Shown here in pieces: positions 51,480 through 64,000 of a DNA stretch of 64,000 nucleotides. The translations under genes were made by a program, and so were the position numbers. Source of the DNA: Liolophura sinensis (lineage: Eukaryota; Mollusca; Polyplacophora; Chitonida; Chitonidae); assembly GCF_032854445.1 (NCBI RefSeq), contig NC_088302.1:12953338-13017337 (forward strand). The letters are read 5' to 3'. Below the pieces are notes generated by a model that was given only the letters and a program-made list of their open reading frames with translations, had not been told where the DNA came from and searched no databases. How positions within the stretch are numbered: the stretch's first letter is position 1; every line of letters begins with the position of its first letter.

Positions 51480-54037
51480 CACAGATACTTCGTCTTACAC
51501 TGTGGACAAAACCATATTCCTTTAGGACATCTTCTTATATTTACATTGCGAGTTCTCGCATTGTATCATGCGGCCATACTCTGGCTCTGAACACAAACAA
51601 TATATTTCAGATGAACCAGGACTACTCATTTCTGTATTTTCTGACTCTTGGTCAATGTCTGGTAAAATCTCTTTCATAAAAAAATCGCTCCCACATTTCT
51701 GCTAGCTTCTCACAGAACACCATGTCTTTATCTACAGTAATAAGCAAGTGATGAATATTTGTATATACAAAAAAGCTGTATAATTCCACTTTGTGTATGT
51801 ACATTTGCAGCTGTATTTGTGTAATTTATTTTTGTGCTTCCTTCAACTCTTTGTTGTCATTCAAGAAAAAAACTTTTGTCACTCAATTTTATCTGAAATT
51901 TGAGCATCTTTTTGCTTATATGGAAACTTAATTTCTATAACACGGTCAGCACAACAGCAGCATGACAGCCCATCTGCAGACACACCTAAAAATGGGTGTC
52001 TGTGATTCACAAGTAACCCACTGGGTTTTACATGGAACTGTTGGTGGTCATTCTTTTTGATTTCAAGATATTTTTTTCTGGCTTTATCTTCATTATCTCG
52101 ACCCAATTTGACTGCATGCTTTTTTGACAAGTAATAACATTTACTTCAAGTAATTCGCCAGACTAAATTTTTAGGGGTAGTTATGTCCCTTATTGTGAAC
52201 ACACTATGAGCTTTTGTTCCTGTTATTCTTCCCTTTCTGTGCTCAAACCACAAATTACACTCTGCCTGACCTTTAGTTTTTTCATGAAGATCCATAACTT
52301 TTTGCTTGCTACTGTTGTAGGCTGACCAAATTGTTTCTAATGACTCTTCAGTTATCTCCATTCCTTTACACATTTCATGTAGTGATCTGAGAGGCTGTAA
52401 TGTATCACAATATCCTTCATCCCTTTCAGAGGCTGAGTCTGTGTCTTCAGGATCAAGGCGAGGAATTGTAGAGAAAAACACAGCATCAGGAAATACATCA
52501 TTCAGGGCCAAAAGATCACTGACAGGAGGTAGATTGTCCTTCCCTGAGGCAATTACAGACATGATCCGTTTACTTCTCCTGCCCTTAATTTTATCCTGAA
52601 GATCACTGATGGTCATTGGGTGCAGCTGAAATAAATAAAAAACATTTTTTTAAATGTTTACACTTGCTTTTTTACACTATAAAGGTATTAAAGGTTAAAT
52701 TAACACCATCATGTGCAATTAATTTTGACGAAATGAAAGTAAAAACTTACAACACAACATCAAGGTTTAATTGGTAATTAGTCAGTTACTGTACCTCCTT
52801 CCTAAATGATCTGTTCCACTTGCATGCCTGGCTCACTGAAGACTGTTTAGTCAACCCAAGCTTCACCCCCATCTCCATTTTCATTAATAAGGCTGCAACA
52901 TGACTACAGACTTCACCAAGGCTAAAACATGAGGAAATAAAAAAAAAAAGAAAATAAGCAATGGTTTTGATCAATGAGCACTGGACAAAGCAGACTTTGC
53001 TGTATGCATACTAAGAAGTAAAACTGTCCTAGGTAACTATGGGCTATGCCATACTCAAGAATATTTCACCTATATGATGGAGGCCAGCATTATAGTGGGA
53101 GGAAAGCGAGCACAGCCCAAGGAAAACCCACGGCCATCCGCAGGTTGATGACAAATCTTCCCACATACTTCTTTCTTTGAAAATTTAAGCTAAATGAAAT
53201 TACAGGTCAAGAGTAATACACAAATATTATGTCCATTTACCCACCCACACAAGTGCAATGTGCACAGTGAAACTCAGCTATTTCCTTTCCCAGGTAAACC
53301 CAGGGATGATGAGGCTTGTCTTTGATCTTCTGTGATGGGATTACCCGAATTGTCAAGGCACAATAAGGGACATTTGCCACTATACCATGGAACTTCACAG
53401 TGTGAACATGGCCACTTACAACGAACCTGAAAATGATTTTTACATTATTAATATAATATACAAGTCAGGTTACTAGTGTCTAGCCTGTGGTGAATTATTT
53501 TTAACAGGTAGGACTCAACTCTCAACACTGTTTAACAATTGATGCTGCCATTCTCGAAGTTCTAGGCCTACTGTATTGCATCTCAACATATCGTTGATAA
53601 TAAAACAGTTAACATAAACCGTAACACTGACATCTAGGCCTATTTACTAATATTCCATTATAAAATTCAACTTTTAAATGACATTGCAACATAATAAAAT
53701 AATACATACCAATAAGTCTCAAGGGATTTATAAGCTTTCAGTGATTTTCGCGCATAAATTCCAGGAGAAGCAGGTAACATCAGGTAACAGTAAATGTCAC
53801 CAATGACAAATCCGGCCAACCTGTCGTCTCCTATGTCCAGCCAGTTAGTTTGTATGGGTCAGAAAGGCTGTATTTAAAGTTGTCGAGTTTACACTCAAGT
53901 TTGGTTAAATATCTTTCTTTAGGGACTGGTCCCAAGGCTTCCGCAATATCAGATAAATTCCCCAACATGCCGTCTGCTGCCATTTTGCGGGCTGGTGGCA
54001 GAAAGTTTTCATGCCCGCCACTTACGCGCATGCCCAT
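51480..54037 (-). pseudogene. Decayed SWIM zinc finger / YqaJ nuclease / PHD finger gene of a DNA transposon
   Basis: Four exons with good splice sites: 54037-53710, 53426-53241, 52921-52795 and 52625 to about 51500. The product begins near MAADGMLGN; the SWIM-type finger CAHCTCVGG + LGEVCSHVAALL spans exons 2-3; YqaJ-type nuclease motifs follow in exon 4 (HPFLGVSADGLS, VIEIKFPYKQ, later LQMYIHKVE); then a PHD-like finger (YCLCSEPEYGRMIQCENSQC, and KGIWFCPQC). It is broken: a frame change near 53845, a TGA inside exon 4 near 52153 between RIT and SKCYYLSKKHA, a frame change near 51880, another stop shortly after, a frame change in a T run near 51675, and loss of the middle of the PHD finger. 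Proteins of this order accompany ISL2EU-type transposons, which fits the transposase remnant facing it at 50054. A domesticated host gene is less likely given the breaks. Confidence 0.7.
53040..53165 (-). mobile_element. SINE fragment within the YqaJ pseudogene intron
   Basis: GCCATACTCAAGAATATTTC to CATCCGCAGGTTGATGACAA. It shows that the transposon remnant predates at least two SINE insertions. Confidence 0.78.
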
Positions 54038-54059
54038 TAGCGATGGAGTTGTTTGTAAA

Positions 54060-56424
54060 CAGCGATCGCTCCTATAGTATTAAATGTGGCCTAACATATA
54101 AAACTACAAAAAAAGTTTTCTTCTTGGGGTATAGAAATGGTTTTAAACTGCAGTTTTCATAAGGCATCAGCTGTCAAAACAACATTGTTGAGGAGAGAGC
54201 CCGATTTGGGGGCGCTAAGTTTTTCACGACTTCCCATGCAAAACATGTTTATCGATAACGTCAGCTCCGAATATTTCCGACAATGCACTGACGGAAAATA
54301 TGCATAAAATAGAACGGTTGTTAAGAAATATAAAATATGCCCCAAAAATGAATAGAAAAGTTCCTGTTTTTGTGTCTTCCTGTCTTCTTCATGCATCCCT
54401 TAAATGTCCGAAGTGTGGGCATGCTTTTCATTAAACGTGATATCTTGTCCAGTTAGTTATATATGGGATAGGCCAACATCTGAAGATATGGTTTTGCTTT
54501 TTTCATAATTCGCATATATGACTGATTGCTAGAATGTTTAGCTGTTGTTGATAAATAAAGCTACTGTTACTTCACAAATTTAACATCCATTCGTTCCGAT
54601 TTTTATGCTGGATGTTTGATCATTTTTCCCCATAAAGTGGGTGTCTTGATCGGCTCTGCCCTACCCTTTATTTGCAATTGTCCACCTTTAAAAGTTATGT
54701 CTGATACTTTCTAGGCTAATGTTCCTGGCACAGGTGTGTTAGAATAAAGTCAAAATTAGACCGCCAGCTTTGTTTTAAAATTTGTTATTTGTTTGTTTTT
54801 TCGTTTGTTTTTTTTTTCATTTCTTAGTGAATTACTTATGAATAATTGATTCAGTTCCGTCGACATCTCACATTTGTTGCCAAAACTTGTTTTTATTACG
54901 AATATTTAAATATTAATTAACTCATTATTCCCCTGAAGGTAACAGGCAAAAATTCATGAATTACATTATAATGTGCAAATGGAATACACACTCTATATAA
55001 GCATGTAGCAGCGCTGTTTTAGGCTGTATAGGCTTTAGACATATCCATACAGACAGTGCGCTTTCATACATATTTCAGATAGGCCATTGTTTTAGGATAT
55101 GATTAAAGTTGTATTAAAATGGTGAATCTTATTGTCAAGTTTCAGCCCTAGAATCTGTGCCATACAGAAAACTTCAAGTGCATACGGCCTAATTCTGGCC
55201 TATATGCTGCACGTGGTTTTTTTGTTTGTTTTTTTCACAGCGTAATACACATCAACTTTGACAAAATTCTATTTCACTCACACGGCGCTGTAATTTTCAT
55301 GAAAGTTTAATGCCCATTAAATAATGTGTGTGAAATAATAAGGTCGTACATATATATTGCATTTAAGAGGCTTGAATAAAGGCTTGAGACCCTCCCCGAC
55401 ACATACTGTAGGAAGCACCATGGCGGAAGTTGGACATGTAGGCTACATTCCGTGGGATAAGTCGACTACAATGTAACGAATACATGCTGACTGACACGAT
55501 CTTTTCACTTGACCTTATTTAGTAAACAGACAGGTCTGACTTAATTAAGCCACGTTCAATTTTTTCATTTGGAACTTCCTGGTGGATGTTTGCTGTGAGG
55601 CAAGAGGGTATGCATGCTTTGGAAGAAGTAGAGCAAAGGGTGGTGTTACAATTCTGTTCAAGTCTAGTATTACATGGACTGGTTTGAACTCCACTGATTT
55701 ATGTGTAGTACATATACCGTTAAGCTTTAATTGGCTCAGATGAGTAATTAAAGCTCCGACTCGATGCGAATCTTACGATTTACAATTCACGTGCCGCTCC
55801 CTATGTGCTCGCTCTATATCACTGCCACCAGGAGATAGGCCTATATCCGATTTTGAACCATCACCTCTTGTATTCTCGGGCAACCCAGTTCTCCCCATCT
55901 ATAATCCTGCACGACCGCTGATAATTCTTAGTTGATCAAGACTTTAAAGTCCAGTCATACAAATTTAATTATTCCATAGCTCAGCTTTCTCTTATTTTAG
56001 TATGATTAAATAAAGTACATTCAGGGTTAATATGTTTGTGTAGAAAACCGAATGAGTCCAATAAATTTCAGCCGCCTAATTTTGTAATGCGTGAACATGG
56101 CTGCAGTCTGCTGGGATACATGTAGGTGAAAGGTCACGGGCCAATAAAGCGCGCCCATAAAGTCGTGACCCTGCAATGATGAATTGATCATGATGTCTAA
56201 AGTATTGATCTGCATGTAACTAAGAACCATAAGAATCCCAAACCGAGACGCCCAGTCACACAGATTCAATTAATTCCACACCCTTTCAAATAAATGTCGC
56301 TTTAAAAACAACATTGACTTTAAAATGTCAGATGTGTCACTCGTCAAAATAAATCTTGAGAAAGATTTTACCCATAACTGCCAAAGGTATAATTTCACTT
56401 CACCTGAAACTTTAACGTGATTAA
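54060..56424. other. Intergenic, nothing firm
   Basis: AT-rich with scattered poly-T. The only coding-like item is an 18-codon reading frame with a strong start context (CACCATGG) at 55420. Confidence 0.4.
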
Positions 56425-56640
56425 TTGGGGCACTACCTCACTTGGAGCCCAGCATGCAGTAGCTGTGAGTTCAAGTCTAACTTATGCTGGCTTCCTCTCC
56501 CGTCCGAACACGGGGAAGTCTTAACACAAATTTGCCGATGGGCGTGGATTTCCTCCCTCTATAATGCGGGTCGCAGTCGTACAAGTGAAATATTCTTGAG
56601 TACGGAATGGCGTAAAACATCAATCAGATGAACAAATAAG
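56425..56640 (+). mobile_element. SINE copy, diverged
   Basis: CTGTGAGTTCAAGTCTAACT to TTCTTGAGTACGGAATGGCG and an A-rich tail. Confidence 0.8.
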
Positions 56641-56859
56641 GAAACAAATATACCTAACCATGTTGTACAATTTCGATAGACTGAGAGGAAATAAATTAGC
56701 ATGCGCTATTTGATTTACTAATGCTTTGAGAGGATGATATCAGGGTGTTGTTCTTTTAGTGATTCTGCTGTGAGATACTCCTGTGAGGTTGAAGAATTCG
56801 TCGCTTGTGATGAGATAGTGATAGGGATTAACGTGTTAGAGCTATTATGGTTTTGACTG

Positions 56860-58560
56860 AAATCAGAGCAAGGTTCTCTTGTCACAGTCTAGTGGTAGTG
56901 ATTCGGATGGTAAAACTATTGTGTTCCTGAGATTGGTATGAGAACTTGGTGTTTTCGGGGCCTGTTATCACAGTTTATAGTGGCAGTGACTCGGTTGTTA
57001 GATCAGTTGTGTTACTGAGATTTGGTGTCAGAACTTGGTGTTTTGGGGGCCTGTTATCACAGTTTATAGTGGCTGTGATTCGAATGTTAGATCAATTGTG
57101 TTCCTGAGATTGGCATGGGAACTTGGTGTTCTGGGGGCCTGTTATCACAGTTTATAGTGGCAGTGACTCAGTTGTTAGATCAGTTGTGTTGCTGAGATTT
57201 GGTGTCAGAACTTGGTGTTTTGGGGGCCTGTTATCACAGTTTATAGTGGCAGTGACTCAGTTGTTACATCAGTTGTGTTGCTGAGATTTGGTGTCAGAAC
57301 TCGGTGTTTTGGGGCCATATTATCAAAGTTTATAGTGGCTGTGATTCGGTTGTTAGATCAATTGTGTTGGTGAGATTTGGTGTCAGAACTTGGTGTTTTG
57401 GGGCCATATTATCACGATTTATAGTGGCAGTGATTCGGTTGCTAGATCAATTGTGTTGGTGAGATTTGGTGTCAGAACTTGGTGTTTTGGGGCCATATTA
57501 TCATCGTTGGTAGTGGCAGTGATTCGGTTGTTAGATCAATTGTGTTAGTGAGATTTGGTGTCAGAACTTGGTGTTTTGGGGCCTGTTATTACAGTTTATA
57601 GTGGCAGTGATTCGGTTGTTAGAACTATTGTGGTCCTGAGATTGGTGTCATAACTTGGTATTTTGAGGGCCTATTATCACAGTTTATACTGGCAGTGATT
57701 CTGGTTTTAGAACTGTTACGGTCCCTGGGATTGGTCTTATACCTAAAGTTGTGGTTCAGAATCTCGTTATCACAGTCTACAGAGGTAGCGATTGGGCTTT
57801 GTGGAATCCTGTTATCACAGTCTACAGAGGTAGCGACTGGGCTTTGTGGAATCCTGTTATCACAGTCTACAGAGGTAGCGATTGGGCTTTGTGGAATCCT
57901 GTTATCACAGTTTATAGAGGTAGCAATTGAGGTTTTTGTTTCTTCGAATCGTGGTATCACAGTTTATGGTGGTAACGATTGGGGTCTTTATGTTTTGGGA
58001 TCTTGTCATGACAGTTTATAGTGGCATCGATCGAGGTCTTTATGTTTTTGAATCCCGTTGTCAAGGTTTAAAGAGGTAGCAATTGGGGTGTTTGTGTTTT
58101 GGGATCTTGATATCACAATGTATAGTGGTAGCGATTAGGGTCTTTGTGTTATGGGATCCTGTTATTGCAGTTTATAGTATTACCGATTAGGGTCTTTGTG
58201 TTATAGGATCCTGTTATTGCAGTTTATAGTAGTACCGATTAGGGTCTTTGTGTTGTAGGATCCTGTTATTGCAGTTTATAAATGTAGCGATTAGGGTCTT
58301 TGTGTTATAGGATCCTGTTATCGCAGTTTATAGTAGTACCGATTAGGGTCTTTGTGTTATAGGATCCTGTTATTGCAGTTTATAGTAGTACCGATTAGGG
58401 TCTTTGTGTTGTAGGATCCTGTTATTGCAGTTTATAGATGTAGCGATTAGGGTCTTTGTGTCATAGGATCCTGTTATCGCAGTTTATAGAGGTAGTGATT
58501 GAGATGTTATAGCTATTATGGTTCCTGAGATTGGTGTTGGTGTTTTTGGTTGCTGTACCA
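56860..58560. repeat. Large minisatellite with two related periods (~84 and ~58 nt)
   Basis: The first half (56860-57690) has about ten units of ~84 nt containing GAACTTGGTGTTTTGGGGCC, TGTTATCACAGTTTATAGTG and GCAGTGATTCGGTTGTTAGA. The second half (57700-58500) has units of ~58 nt such as GATTAGGGTCTTTGTGTTAT + AGGATCCTGTTATTGCAG + TTTATAGTAGTACC. The shared core TGTTATnnCAGTTTATAG shows both descend from one sequence. No gene edge was found beside it. Confidence 0.88.
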
Positions 58561-60305
58561 GAACATCGTGTTTGTGATTAATCTTTTGTCAGACTTAGTC
58601 TTAATAATTAACTTATTGTATTACTCCTGAATTTAGATTTCACTTTAAACGCTGATTTTCAATTATGTTATCATTAAGGTCTAAGACAGATCGTAGTATT
58701 AAAAAAAATATCCTTTAGGTTGATCACAATGTTAGATCAGAAAACCGTTTTGAAAAGTCAGTTTAAGTCAGACTTAAGTGTAAGACAACCCCGCGATCCT
58801 GGAGCTTGGTGTCAGGGTATTATGATATGTAAAGTTAGTGTCAAATCCTAGAGGTCGTGTCATCAGAATTTCCTGTGTCGGAATTTTACTATATTTGTGA
58901 TGTAGTTGCCAGACCTTCCGGACTCTTGGTAACAGGGTGTAAGAGCTATCGCTACATGAACTGTTTCTTTTATCGCTAAGCTATACATTAACTCCATGGG
59001 TCCCAAGTTTCAGCGTCCTAATATTAAGCGATTTAAGTACAGCTTAAAACCTATCATGTGTAAAGACATGTAAAACAACAGTGTTTTCAGTCCATGTTGA
59101 TGTACCACACCTCCAGATTGCATCTGTACATGTTATGTGTCCTACATCACAATTATGGGATATGTCCTTATTCTGAACAAATATCCACTCGGGTGTTTAA
59201 CTGGTAAAATTATGCCGGTCCACGGGACCCTGAACGTGTCTAGAGGCTAGTCAGGATTGTTAGTGTTGAAAGCAGTGTGGCGAAGAACTCGTGTCTGGAG
59301 CTGGTGGTGTTTGAATTATTATTGCTTCAATAAAGGATAATCCTTCATGGAATCTATATGAAGCTGTAGCTGTCAATGGACTTAAGTTATTAGCAAAAAT
59401 TAGTTGTATTTATTTATGCATTTGGTGCTTAACGCCTTATACTCGATAATTTTTACTCATACGTCAAGTGGCCAGGTTAATACCAAACCGAGTTCCTGCG
59501 CAAAACCGCCATTATAACTGAGTAAGTACCTGACAGATATCCTAACGCAATGCTGTAGTTGGAGCAGCGACAGACGGGTTTGAACTCAGAAGTTAGGTTT
59601 ATTGGATTGTCTCTTAAAGCCATACTGCAAAACTTTTCACTTATATAATTAACGGTGCTCGGTTTTACGTAGTGCCCGGCACGACATATAATGTTGCCTC
59701 TCATACATCGACACCATGCAATATATTATCGGCTTGACGACTTCATCTGTTAGTCGTTTAACAACAAAGCGGCTTATGGAAGAATTTTCGGAACATTCCG
59801 TGTGTGAGGGAGGAAGGGCGTCTTTACTCTTGATACATAATTCTTATAATTAATTTTGATCGTTGAGAAAAAACTCTTAAACATACTTTACCCATGCAAA
59901 AGTTTCAGCGTTTCATATTGCCATGCCTTGACCAAAATTGGAAAATTGTAATTTAATTACTATCTAAGCGCTGAAATGCCCGAATCTGTCGTGCTGGGAT
60001 TTCGTCCGATTTCTCGGCACTGTTTACACGTAAACACCTTGTATTATACCGTCTAGACAGTGTTAAAGTAGTGTTCTACTTTAATTAAGAAGTGTAAACA
60101 AACTCCTACCCTAACCTTCACGACAGAGCATGTTTGTGTGCCGAACTAATGGAACCTGGCATTTGATTGGCCCGATCAAAGTGTCACGTGTAAAGTTTGA
60201 GGTGAGTATAGGCTATATGTACATGTTGCAAGTATACCTATAGTATATACTGGGGTTTTTTATAGTTAAATCAAAACTGGGCAATCAGACTCTCTGCCAA
60301 GAAGA
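58561..60305. other. Intergenic, upstream of the secreted gene
   Basis: One diverged SINE; the promoter of the secreted gene should lie at its right end (the TATAGTTAAATC stretch at 60261 is about 45 nt before the ATG, a possible but unproven core-promoter or leader element). Confidence 0.35.
59405..59590 (-). mobile_element. SINE copy, strongly diverged
   Basis: TTTATTTATGCATTTGGTGC, CGCCTTATACTCGATAATTT and GCGACAGACGGGTTTGAACTC follow the SINE order on minus. Confidence 0.55.
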
Positions 60306-62672
<2,367 letters not shown>

Positions 62673-62837
62673 GTAAAATAGGCTAGGTCTACTTTAATGG
62701 AATTAGATTTGTTCTCATCGCTTTTTGTAACTTATTGGAGTTTGGTTATGCATTAAACGCTTTGAAATACGACACTGTCCGTTTGTTTGATTCCTGGGTT
62801 GTTGTGGGATTGATTGATTTATCCATTCAAAGAATGA

Positions 62838-62975
62838 TATAATTATTTATTCCTTTCTTTATTTGATTGGTGTTTTACGCCATACCTGTAGAAAATTTCA
62901 CTTATACGACGATAATCAGTTTGATAGTGGGAGACATCCGGACATCTCCCAGGGAAACCCACAACCATCAGGGCT
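62838..62975 (-). mobile_element. SINE 3' half
   Basis: TTTGATTGGTGTTTTACGCC to GGGAAACCCACAACCATCAG. Between exon 3 of the secreted gene and its possible last exon. Confidence 0.8.
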
Positions 62976-63549
62976 TTTGATATAATTAAGACAAGGTCAA
63001 AAACCATGGTTAGGTAATAGAAAAAACTGCAAGGTCACTTCTTCTGGAAGACCCATACCACCCCATGCCCCCCCCCCCCCCCCACCTCCCCGCAACCCAA
63101 TTCGCCTCTCCTCTCTCCCGCCCCTTTACCATGCAGTTTGAACCTTGTGGCAGATATAGGAAAAGCAAACTTCCTAATTCGGCTCGCGTGCAAATCATTT
63201 TGTGGATTGTCGTGATGTGCAGCTGAACACCAATCCTGAGATGTGTCTGCATAGGAAACATGTTATATTTACCATGTAAACCTGTAACAAATTTACTGTA
63301 GTAAATACTCTTACATGTTTATCTGTTTTTACACCATATACTAACCTGTCAGTCAATCTTGCCGAAATACTTGTGTGTCATGAAAATATCCACCACAGTG
63401 CTATTTAAAAATTTCACATGTTTAGCATAAAAAAAGCTGAAAAACCAAGTTATGCTTGAACTGATCAGTCGTACATCCTAGAACATGTTTTTCCAAGAAA
63501 AAAGAAACTTTCAATAGTTTTTATTGCAATTCAATCATCTTTTTTCTAT

Positions 63550-63732
63550 CCATTTATTTTTTTAATTTATGTTTTACGCCGTATTCAAGAATATTTCACT
63601 TAAACGAAGGCGGCCAGTAATGTGGTCGGAGGAACTCCACGACCATCCGCAGGTTGTTGGCAAACCTTCAAACGTACGGCCGGAGAAGAAGCCAGCATGA
63701 GCTGGACTTGAACTTACAGCGACTGCATTCTT
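63550..63732 (-). mobile_element. SINE copy, head missing
   Basis: TTTTACGCCGTATTCAAGAA to GACTTGAACTTACAGCGACT. Confidence 0.82.
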
Positions 63733-64000
63733 CATAAATCCATTTCATAAATATAAAAATTTTGGTAGTTACCGAACAAATCACCTTTCTGCCTAAAATG
63801 AAATTTCCGTAGATAAAGGCTTACCATCAAAAACCCCAGGTGAAGATGGTGACGTTTGGTTCATTTTATGATTCTTTCACCAGCAGAACTGTATACATTA
63901 CACTCCCTGTTTCATCTTGAAAATTGCTGTCTTCTTTAGACCGTAGAGAAGTCAGTAATGGACTTTTCGCTTCTTCGCTACATTTACCAGGTGGTGACGT

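Larger units (their letters stand above)
50054..54037. mobile_element. Remnant of a two-gene DNA transposon (ISL2EU-like), convergent genes
   Basis: Transposase pieces on plus (50054-50705) and a YqaJ-type gene on minus (51480-54037) face each other within 4 kb, the arrangement I associate with ISL2EU elements. A young SINE (50782-51058) has inserted between them and another SINE fragment lies in the YqaJ gene's intron near 53040-53165. I could not find terminal inverted repeats, so the outer limits are only those of the coding traces. Confidence 0.5.

Noticed and set aside
51480-54037. Virus-derived gene because YqaJ is often labelled a viral recombinase
   Set aside because: The SWIM-YqaJ-PHD order and the facing transposase fit a plain DNA transposon; no capsid, polymerase or other virus-like part is present.
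57625-58021. Repeat-protein frames on both strands
   Set aside because: Shadows of the 56860-58560 minisatellite.

Overview
The window is animal nuclear DNA, most likely from a mollusc or another lophotrochozoan. It holds short protein-coding exons with canonical GT..AG introns, many copies of one tRNA-headed SINE with an (AAAT)n tail of a kind I associate with molluscan genomes, several small inverted-repeat elements, one intact Tc1-like transposon and unusually abundant minisatellites. The organism call is inference; the gene calls rest on exon-by-exon agreement with conserved families. I saw no retrovirus, LTR element or Polinton.

Layout. (1) 3681-14074, minus: the first 12 coding exons of TBC1D19, a TBC-domain (Rab-GAP family) protein; the rest lies beyond the left edge. 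(2) 14075-14766: a 0.7 kb divergent promoter interval. (3) 14767-18067, plus: ANAPC11, the RING-H2 subunit of the anaphase-promoting complex, with one N-terminal junction unresolved. (4) 21524-48048, minus: a complete 23-exon DIS3L gene (cytoplasmic exosome exoribonuclease) whose exons join in phase to 1,039 codons without a break; an intact Tc1-like transposon sits in intron 12. (5) About 50.05-54.04 kb: a decayed DNA transposon with transposase pieces on plus and a broken SWIM/YqaJ/PHD gene on minus, resembling the two-gene ISL2EU type. (6) 56.9-58.5 kb: a large minisatellite with two periods. (7) 60306-62672, plus: a small secreted cysteine-rich protein of unrecognised family.

The most striking pattern is in the minisatellites. 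At least six lie against exon borders of TBC1D19 or DIS3L, run in coding orientation and carry a splice site in nearly every unit. In TBC1D19 intron 12 the acceptor end has about 26 copies of 'polypyrimidine + AG + first ~42 bases of exon 13' (1-1743), and the donor end has degraded copies of 'end of exon 12 + GT' (3152-3680). The ends of TBC1D19 exon 9 and DIS3L exons 1 and 5, each with its donor, are repeated about 10, 10 and 30 times in the following introns. DIS3L intron 22 opens with about 27 units of 36 nt, most carrying AAG|GTAAGAT. Four other arrays show no such link. The two housekeeping genes therefore contain long fields of decoy splice sites; how the true site is chosen, and why arrays seed at exon edges, are the open questions.
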